A stretch of 64,000 bases of DNA from Hydrangea macrophylla (taxonomy: Eukaryota > Streptophyta > Magnoliopsida > Cornales > Hydrangeaceae): assembly GCA_033977485.1 (NCBI GenBank), contig CM066991.1, positions 55,902,850-55,966,849 of the forward strand, in the 5' to 3' direction. Below are positions 1 to 11,287 of the stretch, one piece after another. Position numbers and translations under genes: made by a program. Positions within the stretch are counted from its first letter, which is position 1. Every line of letters begins with the position of its first letter. The notes under the pieces were generated by a model. The model searched no databases, was not told the DNA's origin, and saw only the letters and a list, made by a program, of their open reading frames with translations.

Positions 1-537
1 CTCTAAAAGAAAACAAAATAAAATGAATAATTTTGAACAATGGTGCAGAACACAAAGTTCCACAAACTAGGATTACTAATGAAAATAATTGAAGTTAACT
101 GACAATCTAACTAACTAATTAAAACAGTACTTTGAATTAAGGCGTTTAACTTTAAAAAGAAAGTGTTGGGATTACACGAACCCGCAGTAACCTAGCCATC
201 TACCATGCATTTACCTTGAAGCACAATGGAGCATATTACCCACAGTTTTCCGTATTCCTCAAAAGATAAAGATTCTATGGCCCTTTCATGACCGGGACCA
301 TATCATCACAATTAAATTCAAATACGTAAGAGCGGTTTAATTCAATAGTTAAGACTCGCATCCTCAATGGTGTTAGCATTGAAGATGGTTTGCAAAATGT
401 ATTGAAAGAAAATGCCTTAGGGCCTTAGTTTTAAAACTGTTTTGACAAACTGAGCATTTATTTGGGACAGAATGATAACAAATCTTAAAAGAAAAGGTCC
501 TGGAATACTGCAGGGAACATCCTCAAGAATCAGAGAG

Positions 538-661
538 TTCGATCGATCGACGCGCCTTCGATCGATCGAAGACCTTCATCCCTCAATCGATCGAACTGAC
601 TTCGATCGCTTGACTGTCTCTGGTTCGATCGATCGAACTAACTTCGATCGATCGATCGAAC
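538..661. repeat. Palindromic phrase array, TCGATCGATCGAA type (distal cluster)
   Basis: At least five copies of a phrase built on overlapping CGATCG and TCGATCGA palindromes, separated by 10-30 bases of ordinary sequence. The copies are not a strict tandem array: spacing varies and only the phrase is conserved. In minus orientation this cluster lies about 420-540 bp downstream of the TATA box at 1079-1091. Confidence 0.9.
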
Positions 662-1078
662 ACAGCGATTATTCTGCTGCATGGCAGAGGCTGGAGATCA
701 CTGTTTCATCGTGTTCTCCCAACCTGGGACTACTCAGACATCGTCTGGAGTGTCACAGAATTATTTTTAACGTAAGAAAATATTAATACCCTGTTTGGTT
801 GCGAGTTTTTCATTAAAAATCTAAAAACAATGGTTTTGACAATATTTAACATGTAATATCACGAGATGATTGATTAAACTACGCCTACTACGTGCAGAGT
901 ATGAATGAACAGTATATAGATAACCTGGAATAGAAGATACTTGTATAAACTTCGAGAAATCCAATCCACAATATGAAAATTCAATGAAAAACCTACAAAA
1001 ACCAAACAAACTCTCTATCTCTCTCTATAAAACTGTTAAAATGTAAAGAGGGCGTCCTTATGGACGTGTACAAAACGC

Positions 1079-1091
1079 ATATATATAGAAA
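1079..1091 (-). promoter_or_regulatory. Putative LTR TATA box
   Basis: On the minus strand the sequence reads TTCTATATATATGCG. It lies about 65 bp downstream of the phrase cluster at 1157-1267 and is followed by a CT-rich stretch, as expected for an LTR core promoter. The call rests on sequence and spacing only. Confidence 0.45.
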
Positions 1092-1156
1092 ACCTAAGAA
1101 ACTAGGGTTAAAAACCCGCATCTGCTGCGCACGTAAATGTTACTGGAAATAACCCG

Positions 1157-1267
1157 TTCGATCGATCGAACAAATCTCGATCGATCGAACCCTTACTCTT
1201 CAAGCGCTTCAACATTCTTCAAGCGATCAAACGCTCGATCGATCGAACCTTCTTAGAGCGATCGAAC
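1157..1267. repeat. Palindromic phrase array, TCGATCGATCGAAC type (promoter-proximal cluster)
   Basis: Three full TCGATCGATCGAAC copies plus decayed copies (AGCGATCAAACG, AGCGATCGAAC). In the minus orientation proposed for the surrounding LTR the cluster is immediately upstream of the TATA box at 1079-1091. Confidence 0.9.
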
Positions 1268-1529
1268 TTCACATTTTAGCTTTGACTTCTTTTGTTTGCA
1301 TTCCAGCATTCCATTTATTCTGATGTTCAACTGTTTAGTCCACACAGCAGTAATCTGCACAAACAACAGCTAAAACAATACAACTTATCATAGATTAATC
1401 ATATTGTATATAAATTAGCCTTGCAATGCAAATTGCGGATAAAACGGGAAGTTGTGGTAAAAACTAATACAATTCTTCCTTTTAGCGCGGTTGTATTTTA
1501 CAAATACCCCCGCTTTGCACCTTTGCCTC

Positions 1530-2815
1530 ATGGAAATAGAAAATGGGTTAACCTATACTTCTTTCTCTTTAAATGATTATAATGATTTTATTGAATTTCA
1601 AAATGTTGAGTCAAGTTCTATGGAAGCAAAAGTTGAAGAAGGTTATCGCATTACCACTCCTCCATCGTTGAAAAATCATAACTATGATCATTGGAAAAGG
1701 AAAATATAAATTTTTTTTATATCAACTGACATAAATCTTTGGAAGATTCTTAATAATGATTTTTCTCCTGAACCAAAGATTGAATGGAATGAAAGTGATC
1801 AAAATAACTTTCTATTGAATCTTAGAGCTATGAAAATTCTACGTAATTCTTTAGATGATATTTCTTTCAAAAGAATTTGTTCATGCCCAAACGGAAATGA
1901 AATTCGGTTATGTTTAGAAAATTTTCATATTACTACTAACCTAATTTGTGAAGAGAAAATAGTATGCCTATTTGCAAATGATGGTGAGAATGAGAAAATG
2001 GCAAAAAAGGGCCACTTGGGATGATGATGACTCATCTGATGACAACTCATGTGATCAAGAAGGTGCACAAGAGAATTTGGTAAACTCTAATCCTACCTCT
2101 ATTGTTGAATCTCCTTACTATAATGAGCTTCAATGTGCTTTTGAGGAGTTACATGAGGAGTTATAGAATTTTGGATCTAAATATATGACTCTTGAAAAGA
2201 ATATTTCTAAACTTTCAATTGATTTAAATATTTTGAAATCCCAAAATAAATTTTGAAGATTGAAAATGAAAAACATGTTTCAAGAGCACAATCTTCAAAT
2301 GAGCTTGAAAAAGAAAATTTGGAGTTGAGAAAGAAATTGGAAGATTTAAAATCTCAAAATGATATTTGAGACAAGAAAAACTTATCTCAACCAATAAACC
2401 TTCAAAGGAGTTCATTGAAAAAGAAAATGTTGAATTAAAAAAGGAGGTTGATGACTTGACAAAAGCTTTGCCAAATTTATCCAAAATGAACAAAATTTGA
2501 ACATGATTTTGGGAAAACAAAATGTGTTTTTAATAAGGCCTATTTGGGATTCAATCCCACAAACAAACAAATGAGGTATAAAAATTTCTTGAAAAACCTT
2601 CAATCTCTCAAAATTCTCACAAGAATTTCTTTGTTAAGGAATCAATCTCAAATGAGACCCTTCCCCATGTAACTTGTCATTATTGCATGAAAAATGGGCA
2701 TGTTAATTATAAATGTTCATTTCGAAAGAAAATTAACATAGTTTGGGTTGTGAAGGGATCTTCTCCTACTATCTTGGCAAGTAAAGCATCTAAGAGGTGC
2801 TTGGATAATGGTTAA
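1530..2815 (+). pseudogene. Ty1/copia (Sirevirus-like) gag, decayed
   Basis: A broken gag reading frame. It starts at ATG 1530 (MEIENG...) and carries the plant copia gag N-terminal signature PPSLKNHNYDHWKRKI. It then passes through several stops and frameshifts, including an acidic segment (DDDDSSDDNS, about 2014-2045) and a Lys/Glu/Leu-rich coiled-coil-like region. It ends with a CCHC zinc knuckle at 2675-2716 (C-HY-C-MKNG-H-VNYK-C), the nucleic-acid-binding motif of capsid/nucleocapsid proteins, and a WVVKG tail. No protease, integrase, RT or RNase H follows before the 3' LTR, only about 550 bp downstream, so pol was deleted or never present. The zinc knuckle and WK motif make the gag call firm. 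The Sirevirus assignment rests on the multiple purine tracts and the LTR end downstream. Confidence 0.85.
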
Positions 2816-3360
2816 ATCTCTTACCTTAAGCTTAGCAGGAGTAGGATAGATTAATTTGTTTTGATATTCCTCTTGATTTTGATAGCATGCTAATTATGTT
2901 TGGTTTATCACAATAACTTGTTTTGATTGTGAAATCATGCTTGCTTTTCGAATGACACGTTGTTTTGATGTTCAGAGTAATTCCATCCTCCTAAGGAGAT
3001 AATGCATAATTTTGATCTTTTAATTGATGTTTATTCATATATGCATATGTTGAGGGGAACATATTACTATGTCTACGTTAGTTGATTTGGTATCTTGTTG
3101 CCTAATTTGACATATTTGCTTATCTTGAGGGGGAACTTTTATCTTTTTATTGTTGTCAAAAAGGGGGAATATGATAGAGATAATGATAGAGATCGTTGAT
3201 AATAGAGAGAGATGATAATTGAAATTATTAGAAAGCTATCATTCTTGGATTCATACGTTACATAGCTTGCTATTTTAAATGATAACATGAAAATGACAAT
3301 AAATGTGCTTCAATTGCTATATCTCTATTGCATGTTTTGACATCATCAAAAAGGGGGAAT
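2816..3360 (+). other. 3' internal region with repeated polypurine tracts
   Basis: Non-coding stretch between the copia gag and its 3' LTR. It contains four purine tracts: TGAGGGGAAC at 3051-3060, TTGAGGGGGAAC at 3125-3136, and two copies of TCAAAAAGGGGGAAT at 3156-3170 and 3346-3360. The last abuts the LTR start TGTTAG and is the likely functional plus-strand primer. Duplicated polypurine tracts ahead of the 3' LTR are a described trait of plant Sireviruses. Confidence 0.7.
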
Positions 3361-3744
3361 TGTTAGCCTTGAATTTCTTTAAGGCATTATTTATGTTTGT
3401 TTTGACAATTGACAAATCTAGTGATAATTGCATGTTCTTAATGGTTCTATTCCAATCAATTATCATGTCAGTTTTATTGCGCTAATCTCTTTATTCATGT
3501 ACTTAAATTTTCTAACTTTGTTTGAGTTCTTGAGATAGCATATGGTGATGCCCGAGAGAGTTGATGCTCAATAAGGACCAAGCTTGAAGACTTGAAGATT
3601 TTTCATCTTTGTTGGAGTCTAGGATTTACATGTAAAGTATCTTGATCATCACTTACAAGGGCTAAAAGGTTTTAAGTTTTTCTAAATCTTTCAAAATAGA
3701 AAAATTGTTTTTCACTGGAAAAAAGGTCAATTGGATCATTTTCC

Positions 3745-3995
3745 CAGTCGACTGGGTGCTTCAAAGTTCAGTCGACTGATGGTGTAAAAAGTCGACTGAT
3801 TTGTGTTTTTGAAAACATGAGTTTTGCTTAAAGATTTCAGTCGACCGTTCCCTTAATTTAGTCGACTGGTCTTATGGCATATTTCTAATCTATTTGAAAA
3901 AATAGTCGACCATACCCTTACCTCAGTCGACTGATTATGGCGCATTTCTAACGGTGTGAAAAGCAATTGAATGGATTGCGACCTCAGTCAACTGG
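3745..3995. repeat. Palindromic phrase array, CAGTCGACTGG type
   Basis: About eight copies of CAGTCGACTGR (core palindrome GTCGAC), some decayed to GTCGACC or GTCAACTGG, spaced irregularly over 250 bp. The array ends about 110 bp upstream of the TATA-like site at 4104. Maize Sireviruses are known to carry arrays of a different palindrome in the same part of the LTR, so position and form fit that precedent. Confidence 0.9.
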
Positions 3996-4103
3996 ATTGT
4001 GCAGAATAACATCAACAGCTAGTTTTCTGAAAGGCCATTTATTTACCACTTTTCCACTAACGGCTATAATCTTTCAATGCCTATGAATACATGTTTTCCC
4101 AAA

Positions 4104-4113
4104 CTATTTAAGG
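4104..4113 (+). promoter_or_regulatory. Putative TATA box of the copia LTR
   Basis: CTATTTAAGG downstream of the phrase array, within the LTR. A weak TATA variant chosen on position; transcription start not determinable. Confidence 0.35.
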
Positions 4114-4678
4114 TTGATCAATCCAATGGAAAACATCATTTGAATCATATAACTTGTTGATCTTTAATCAGCTACATTTGAGCCCTAGTTATGTGAGTTA
4201 ATCAATTTGCTCTTATTCTTCATTTGTAATTCTTGAGAGAGCAAATTGTAGTGAGCTTTCATCTGTATCATCCACTTACTAAGGAGTTGTTGTGTGAGCT
4301 ATTATTGTATACATCCACTCTAGAGAGAGTTCAATTTGTAATTCAAATCATTTGTTAAGAATGAGGGTTAGTAACCCTTGTGTGCAAAAAAGAGGTGTTC
4401 TTCTTTGGAAGAGATTGAAGGCTCTTGTAACAGTTTGGTCTACACCCGTGAAGTAGATTAATTAAAGGAATCCTCAAGACTTGTTCTTGAGGGGTGGACC
4501 TAGGCCGCGTTGTGCAGATTACTGAACCACTTGAAAACTCGGTTTACAAGTGTCTCTTCCCTTCTTTACATAATTGTTTGTGTTTGTGTTTAATTTGCAA
4601 AGAAGTTTTTAAAAGGTTAATTTTCCGTTTAAACCTATTTACCCCCTCTAAGGTTTCCATTTCGAGCCAAAAGGAACA

Positions 4679-5387
4679 ATAGTCCAAAGTAATGTTGAGA
4701 ATAGTCAAGCAATTTTGGTCATGTCTTCAGCTGAGTAAGAGTATGTCAAGAGTACCGAACTATCCTAATTAGGCTTTGAGAATCATAGATGTTGTATCGA
4801 TAGTTGTTAATCTGAATTATATGTTTCAAGTTAATGCTTCCAAAAGAAGTTACCATTTTGCTAAAAGACTTTACAAAATATTTTTTGATCCTGATTAAGT
4901 GCAGTTGAGATATTCACTCGGCTTCATTAGCTGGCGGTAATATATGCCCTGAACAAGCAAACGTTCAGAGTTTACGGAGGTTGAGTATCCAAAAGAGGAT
5001 TATGCGGAAGAAGGCTACGGCTTTGTGATCTAGATGGCAAAGTTCAAGACTCCATATTTTGTTGTTTCTAGTTACTATGTATTCGGGGACCTATGATGTT
5101 CGAGCTTATTATTTAGATGCATTCTATTTTTTAAGGCTTTAATGCCTAAGACTATCTGTATCTCCTGTATTTTCTTTTCTTGAGGATGAAGTAACATTTG
5201 ACACTAATGGCCATGATTAATGTTTAATATAATTATGCTTAGTTCTCACCAATGTTATTATCATTGTTTATTATTTCAGTTCTATTATGTTTTGGACAAT
5301 CAGAAGATCCCACCTTGCTACATGTCTACATAACCAAAAAGGAAATGTTTAAATTTTTCCCTATTTTTGCAATTTCGGGGCATGACA
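4679..5387 (+). mobile_element. Degraded LTR 3' part, Tekay-like
   Basis: The last 40 bp (TTTTTCCCTATTTTTGC, then TTTCGGGGCATGACA ending at 5387) closely match the 3' end of the solo LTR at 28340-28387. A segment at about 4979-5030 reads VEYPKEDYAEEGYGF, similar to the Tyr/Asp/Glu-rich coding-like stretch inside that solo LTR. The rest is too decayed to align by eye and the left boundary is simply where the copia LTR ends. There is no PBS or internal region. Confidence 0.45.
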
Positions 5388-6211
5388 CTATTCCTTGATG
5401 TTTAGAATTATTGTAGTGGATGATGAGATTGAGTACCTCATCAGAATTACACTGTAGCATGATTAACTACCGTAAGATGGAGTGATGTATCTCATTCACG
5501 AGAGTGTGTGACTCTTAGTTAATTTGCTAATGCATATAATGCATTGACGAATTATGAGTTTTCTTGTTAACACTTAATAGTTGTCAACAGTTCATAGGAA
5601 CTCGTAACTTGCATTCGATACGTTTTCTTAATCTTGAGGCAATTATAAAGACACACTATGTATATAGTTACTTTGATTTACCAATCATTGAGGTCTTCAA
5701 GATCAATACCTGGGTATCTTGAGTATTCATATCTCATAGCATTGTGAACATAAAATTGTCAAGATAGAATCCACTCTCTGTTATAGAGTAAGTATTCTCT
5801 TGAGAATGTCACCAAGTTGGTAACTGAGAACTGCAGTTTTGTTAATAAGTAGTTATCGATATGTTTGGTAATCATGAGATGTGAATGATACTCAAGGATT
5901 ATAAGAAATATTCATAGTTCAGGCTGACAGTACTGGTTATCCTACTACCTGATCAATATGAGTACAAATACAAGGTAGAGGGACATTAGTATCACCTTAC
6001 AAGTCTAGTTAGAGCTTCAAATATGTTCTTATGCATCGAAGTGCAGTTATTCTTATTTAGTAGTACTAACATTAACTGACCAGTTAGTTAATTCTCTAAT
6101 TGAAAAGTTTAATCACAGAGGATTAATAACTGATCTAAGCCGATAATTAAGGACCTAGGAGGTCCCACTCTTAGCTCCAATAAAAAGCTAGGAAGGCAAA
6201 GAAAGAGGTAA

Positions 6212-6316
6212 CCAATCGATTGCTGATCTAGGCAATTGATTGGTGAAGTAATCGATTGCCACTTTAGGAAATCGATTGGTTAAGGTAATCAATTGCCACT
6301 TCAGGTTATCGATTAC
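6212..6316. repeat. Palindromic phrase array, AATCGATTG type
   Basis: About six copies of ATCGATTGnn (CCAATCGATTGC, GCAATTGATTGG, GTAATCGATTGCC and decayed forms) ending about 20 bp upstream of the TATA box. The core palindrome ATCGAT is the one used by the LTR at 26186-28387. Confidence 0.9.
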
Positions 6317-6334
6317 TATTTAGGTTGGCTAGAA

Positions 6335-6349
6335 AACTTATAAATAAAG
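6335..6349 (+). promoter_or_regulatory. Putative LTR TATA box
   Basis: ACTTATAAATAAAGG, a good TATA consensus, directly downstream of the ATCGAT phrase array. Confidence 0.45.
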
Positions 6350-6718
6350 GACCAGTGGGGCAAAATTAGATTGAATGTCGTTTTACCTCTCCCAAAGTTC
6401 CAAACCTTTTTGTAGGCCTACTAGACCTTCATTCTCCCTCTAGTAGGGTTCCCACATGGCCTAGCCTTCAGGGAAGCATTCGAGGAGTCATAAGAGTGAA
6501 TATTTTCTAGAGGAAACTGCTGGAATTCTCTGCATCAAACCAAGTTATTGAATCTAGCGTCTAAAAGGTATGTCCTCTAGTCTACGCATAACTAGATCTA
6601 ATAAGTAGTAGCTCCTATAATACCGAAAAGTTTTTCGTGTATTTTTCATTGCAAATTAAGGTTTTCAAAAACATAATCCAACAGCCCTCTCAACCCAATG
6701 GCCAAAGATTGAGAACTT

Positions 6719-6760
6719 AGGTAGGGAGGGAGGGAGGGAGGGAGGGAGGGAGGGGGTGGG
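6719..6760. repeat. (GGGA)n simple repeat
   Basis: About eight GGGA units followed by GGGGGTGGG. Simple sequence; G-quadruplex formation is possible on the plus strand. Confidence 0.95.
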
Positions 6761-6769
6761 CTACGTGAA

Positions 6770-7260
6770 AGGGCTAAATTTAGGAATGAGGCACATGGCA
6801 CTCTTTAAGATCGGGTTGGGACCTTTTACCCCAACCACCAAAGCTAGGCTATCCCAATATGCTCCGAGTCAGTCTTGCTTGCCAATAGCTCGGCCCTCGC
6901 TAGACTTCTGAAAAAAAAAAACTACTTTAACTTTTAAATCTAGTGCGAATCTTGCAGGATGAGTAGTAATCATGGTGGAGATATCCCAAATGAGGATAAA
7001 GATCTCACCCTCAATGCAAGGATATAAAATTTTGATCTCCATAGAACATGCTATAACTTAAATACCTGAGCCTGTATAAAGGGCCAACCCGGTACACTTA
7101 TCTACCATAGTCACTTTGTACACTCTTTCTTTCTAGACTCTAAATTATTCATCGAATGAGGCTTTGGATCCAACTCATCACGTGTCTTTGCAAGTACACG
7201 GAGGAACACAAAGGAGCAGATCTGGCACAACAGCACCAGTGCGGTTTTTGGCTATTATAG
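6770..7260 (+). other. Possible LTR remnant
   Basis: Non-coding, less AT-rich than its surroundings. It has a TATA-like GTATAAAGGG at 7075-7084, then a CT-rich leader and an end-like stretch (GGAGCAGATCTGGCACAACA at about 7212-7231). That order suggests U3-R-U5 of a gypsy-type LTR, but there is no partner copy, PBS or inverted terminal dinucleotide to confirm it. Confidence 0.25.
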
Positions 7261-8566
7261 TTATCTAGTGGGATTGTCGTATTTTAACAAAGACAATAAA
7301 CTACAGGATGTTCTGAATACCTATGGCTTGTTGGCAGCAGGACACGTAGAGAGGTACGTCGTGAGTCATGCTGTTGGCATGGGATGATGCACTAAGGCTC
7401 TTGCGAGTACTTGTCCCACCACAAATTTTCAAAATTATATTTTTACCCTATGTATTTTCTACTTTCTGCATTTGTGTTTTTTTTTTTTTTTTTTTTCACT
7501 TTGGCTCTTACATTTTACTAAGTTTACCCAAAAGAATTATTTTTATGTGCTCAATCAGCCCCAAGCATTTAAGGACTTCTAGAGAATCATTTTGAGCCTA
7601 TGAAGGATTCTTTGTTTCATAAGTGAAACTAGTAGATAAAGAAGCAATAAATTAACCATGTGAGAAAAATATTTATTTTTGAAACAATTACGGAGAGATT
7701 CATTTGTCTATGAACAAATATGTTTTAAGTCTCAACTTATTCTATGTGAAATCTATAGAGTAATCACACAATTTTTAAAACTCTCAAATCCTAACTTTAT
7801 AGTATTTCTGCCAAAATCGTTGTTACCTCCAAATACCCATATGATTGTGCCATGAAGTCAAGTCTTGCCTACACCTGAAAATTGGGAAGCGGCTTGGTAG
7901 TGGAAGGACAAAGGCGTGCTAGTTTAAGTGACATGAGTTCAGACGATGATAGTGAGACTGTCAGAGAGAGAGAGAGAGAGAGAGATGGTGATGCAGTATG
8001 AAGAACTATAGAGAATAAAAAATTTCTTAATTTGTTTTCTATATGACTCTTATTTTTAGGAATATTCTTCCATCCAAGTACAAGGCTAATTGCGGAGAAA
8101 AAAAGGACAGCTCTAAAGTGCAGTTCGGCAGTTGGTGCTATTCTTTTTCAGAAAAGTGGAATCCAATACTTAAAAACTAAATTAGTTTAATTATTTTATG
8201 ACCCACTCTTACGAGAAGATTAACACGATTTGTATTTACCTTTTTATCCAAAATATTTGAGATTATATGTATTTGTGCCTCTCTTGAATTTTTAAATTTA
8301 TCCCTTTTAAATTTAAAAACTTAAAAATCTCACTTTGATCTTTGAATTTGTCTAATTTTTACTCAAATCTCACTTCGATCTTTGAATTTGTCTAAATTAC
8401 CCATTTTAAACTCAAAAATCTCACTTGAACACTTAATCACCTATACGTGAATCACATGTAACAATCATGTAATTTTTAAGGCTTGAAACCATATTACTTA
8501 TTAAAAAAAATTCGGCCGCGAGTAGTGTGCCCCCACTGAATCGAAATTCTAGCTCCGCCCCAGATT
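7261..8566. other. AT-rich intergenic DNA, no gene seen
   Basis: Holds a poly-T run (7479-7497), a (GA)n run (7966-7985), and a 39-bp imperfect tandem duplication of CTCACTTYGATCTTTGAATT at about 8327-8400. Open frames here are short and lack recognisable domains. Confidence 0.6.
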
Positions 8567-8694
8567 GAGACCATCTCCAATCGACATACTATATTTCATA
8601 CTATTGCCAATTATAGCATGATCTTGAAAAATCTCTCTACAATGATATATCAAAACTCGTACCAAATTATAGCATTTACCATTAGATGTGCTCT
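8567..8694. mobile_element. Candidate short MITE
   Basis: A 128-bp AT-rich segment bounded by imperfect inverted ends: GAGACCATCTCCAAT on the left, and on the right the reverse complement of GAGCACATCTAATGG (about 8 of the first 10 positions match). GAGCATCTCCAA-like termini are common in plant MITEs. No clear target duplication was found, so confidence is low. Confidence 0.35.
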
Positions 8695-9147
8695 AAAGTA
8701 TCCGAGTGTTTGGAAGACTCAGGACCAATTTCTACATTGTTATAATTAAAGTTGTTGACTGAGCTATTAATACCATGGTCAAACACATGATTGAACTTAG
8801 AATTTGTAACAAAATAATTAATGACAACTAGAACTTTAAAAATTAGGAAAATGTGGTGGAACATTTCTTTATTGACTTGCCAACCAATAAAACTGGCAGG
8901 CCAATCACATGATATTCTTTTCACACTAACTGTGCTCAAATCTTATTTTAATCAGTATTTCTTTATTAAAGTAATCACAAGCAAACATCCGTCGACTTTG
9001 TATTGGTTACATTGATCGGTGTTCAAGCCATAATTAGTGATCAAACTTCATTGGCTTTGCATTACACGTGCCTTCTATAATTTCCTAATGTGGAAATCCA
9101 CGTGCTCATCATGCAGCTTCATCAACTCAGATTTTCATCAATCTCAG

Positions 9148-9673
9148 AAAGTTTAATTATACCTTTCACCCTTATACTATTTTCTTATTTTTAATTTGAT
9201 GCATATATCTTTTTTTTTTATTCGACGAACTCTAAAAATACATTCAATCACACCCGAAGCTTGATATTGTCGGCTTAAATTAACGAAAATTATCACCTGA
9301 GTAGCGTGTAATGCTTACGTATCACAGGTTAGGTTAAGACAAACGAAGAAGATTGTGAATGGTGCAAAAATGATGCTATTTTGGATTTGATTGAATGTTA
9401 TTTTGAATCTGATTTAATTTGGTTCATGTCTCATTGAATGCAAATTTTTACACCATCACAATTTCCTTTGTTTGTTTTACCCTAGCTTTTGATAAGTAAG
9501 CATTACGCACAACCCACTTGACAATTTCCGTTAGTATAAGTCAACAGCGTCAAACTTTAGGTTAGATTGAATAAATTTAAAGTTCAAAGACTCGATTGAA
9601 TAAAAAGAAAAAAGTATATGTATTCAATTACAAATCCGGATATAATATATGGTTTGTAATTAGTCCATCTCAA
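9148..9673. mobile_element. Foldback/MITE-like element with long inverted arms
   Basis: The left arm (about 9148-9370) and the right arm (about 9447-9673) are imperfect reverse complements, with a loop of about 75 bp. Matching blocks include GTAATGCTTACGTATCA (left, 9307) against the complement of GATAAGTAAGCATTAC (right, 9491). ATTGTGAATGGTGCAAAAA (left) pairs with TTTTTACACCATCACAAT (right). ATTCAATC blocks occur in both outer arms. The arms continue into AT-rich flanks where similarity fades, so the ends are approximate. No coding capacity. It could be a MITE, or an inverted duplication able to give hairpin RNA. Confidence 0.7.
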
Positions 9674-10650
9674 AAATATATCGATTACTATTTATATTTT
9701 ACATACTATATACTAGTTGTATTGCACATGCATTGCACGTTGTTGTGCAGTGGCATTTATTTTTTTATTTTTCAGTTGTGTTAAAATCAACATCAAAATT
9801 ATAGGTGTGTTAGTATGCAATTTGATTAGTTCAAACATAACAAAAATGTTATTTTAGTTATAGATCGAATAATACCACAAAACATGGGTGCACTACACGT
9901 ATGTATTTGGTTGAACACATGAATCAATTGTGAAATAGAATAAGTTTTTTGGACCTCTTCAAATTATAAATTTGATACCCGTTTTTTATTTTTAATTCCT
10001 ATATATGTTTTAGTGGATCAACTTAGTACACAGTAAATTTTTAGAGCATCAAACTAAGTATAACCATAGTGTAGCCCCGCCCCTGTAGATCCTTATTTTA
10101 TATTATGACCCAAATTAAATAAATTGTTAAACTTCATGCATGCAAGTAGAGAACAAAATAAGTATCCAATTCATATGTGATATAATCCTTATTCCAATAT
10201 TCGTTTCCAAGTTTGTAATATAATTATATTATCATAATTATTCTGATTGAAAATTTAGACATCTTCTATGACTGTGTTGTTAGATATAATAATAAGTTAA
10301 GTTTAATATTGTTTATTTTTAGTACTTTCTTTGTGTGACCCATTATTTGAGATTTTTTTTTATTAAGCATTAAAAATAAAAATTGCTATTTTTATGCGCT
10401 AGAGTGCTGTGATGGTAGAAAAACTAGCAAATATTTTATTATAATTTTTGTTGTACATTGTTGTTTAGAATTTTGTTACAAATAAAGTATTAAAAAAACA
10501 CTATTTTGATAGTACATTTGAAATTATGGAAAATTGGTGAAAAGGGTATTTGGAGAAGCTAATTTAGATTTAAGGACAGTCAATAAAATATTTTTGGACA
10601 AAAATACCATAATCTTCATCATCTAACCTTACTATCATACCCTATTACCA
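9674..10650. other. AT-rich intergenic DNA, nothing recognised
   Basis: No coding signal, structured repeat or LTR feature seen. It ends abruptly at the truncated gag of element 1. Confidence 0.6.
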
Positions 10651-11287
10651 CTTTCGAGCAGCTATTTGATGCGGGGACTAAGATAGAGGATGCCTTGAGA
10701 GATGGGAAGATTAAGAATGAAGAAAATAACCCAAGAAAGAGAAACTGAAGACAACTACTCAAACAACCATATCTCACCTGATGTCAATGTCTTATATGAC
10801 AACCCTGACCGAAGTGCCAACCGATCCTACACAAGAAACAACCGCCGCTCTAATCCCAAAAAATTCACCACCGTCAGCCTACCACTATTCTCCATGTTGA
10901 CTCGCCTCACTCAAAAAGGCCACCTCAAACCCTTGAATCATCATGACCTATACTCGATCATCTCCCACCAAACCATGACCCTTCCAAGTACTACGTCTTT
11001 CACCAAGAACATGGCTATGATAGCAACTGTTGCATGCGACTTCGCCATGAGATCCAAGACCTCCTCGATAATGGGGTCATTACCCCTCTACCTTACCTTC
11101 GACATTATCCACAACCCGTTGCCAAACTACCAGGTCGATCCCCCAGTACAAAACAAATCTCCTTAGCCTTACCTCACTCTCCTATAACCAGACCGTATAT
11201 ATCACCTCCACAACAGAACCCGAACTTGTGGTTGTCCTCTCAGAGGAATTTGGGATTTGTTTTTTGAGTGATGATGAGGAATTATAG
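10651..11287 (+). pseudogene. Tat-type gag, C-terminal remnant (element 1)
   Basis: Begins inside gag (TFEQLFDAGTKIEDALRDGK...), matching the corresponding part of element 2 gag (TFEELFEVRTRIEDAIREGK). Several stops follow. The C-terminal zinc-binding-like motif is recognisable in the frame at about 10975-11090: YYVFHQEHGYDSNCC, then RLRHEIQDLLDNGVI. The expected first Cys of the usual C-x-FH-x(3)-GH-x(4)-C pattern is Tyr here. In an intact element this region would bind nucleic acid during particle assembly. At least one frameshift and multiple stops make it non-functional. Confidence 0.75.

Larger units (their letters stand above)
1..1502 (-). mobile_element. Probable LTR or LTR-derived segment, minus strand
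   Basis: No coding sequence is seen. Read on the minus strand, the segment begins TGTAAAATACAACC at 1502, a plausible LTR start. It then has an array of TCGATCGATCGAAC phrases, a TATA box at 1079-1091, a CT-rich stretch and a second phrase array. This order matches the better defined LTR at 26186-28387, which also has phrase clusters on both sides of its TATA box. No partner LTR, PBS or target duplication is visible and the left end lies outside the window, so the call rests on layout only. The 104-codon open frame at 472-786 runs through the phrase array and is not a gene. Confidence 0.4.
3361..4678 (+). mobile_element. 3' LTR of Sirevirus-like Ty1/copia element
   Basis: Starts TGTTAGCC directly after the polypurine tract and ends AAGGAACA. 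The end is preceded by the ACCCCCTCTAAGG stretch typical of Sirevirus U5 ends. It contains a GTCGACTG palindromic phrase array (3745-3995), a TATA-like CTATTTAAGG at 4104-4113, and a transcript leader. The matching 5' LTR is absent from the window, so the element is 5'-truncated. About 1.3 kb fits this lineage. The right boundary is good to a few bases. Confidence 0.75.
5388..6683 (+). mobile_element. LTR-like segment with ATCGAT phrase array and TATA
   Basis: Non-coding. The right half has LTR order: phrase array 6212-6316, TATA box ACTTATAAATAAAGG at 6335-6349, a leader-like stretch, and an end in CATAATCCAACA at 6683. No PBS follows, so if this is an LTR it is solo or the edge of a deleted element. 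The start was not found; no TG-containing target duplication could be matched. 5388-6130 shows nothing recognisable. Confidence 0.35.

Noticed and set aside
7368..7595. 75-codon frame with a Phe run
   Set aside because: Created by a poly-T tract; no domain.
10702..11166. Single 154-codon gag protein
   Set aside because: The frame is open, but conserved gag blocks fall in a different frame (the FHQEHG and DLLDNG blocks); mostly an out-of-frame reading.
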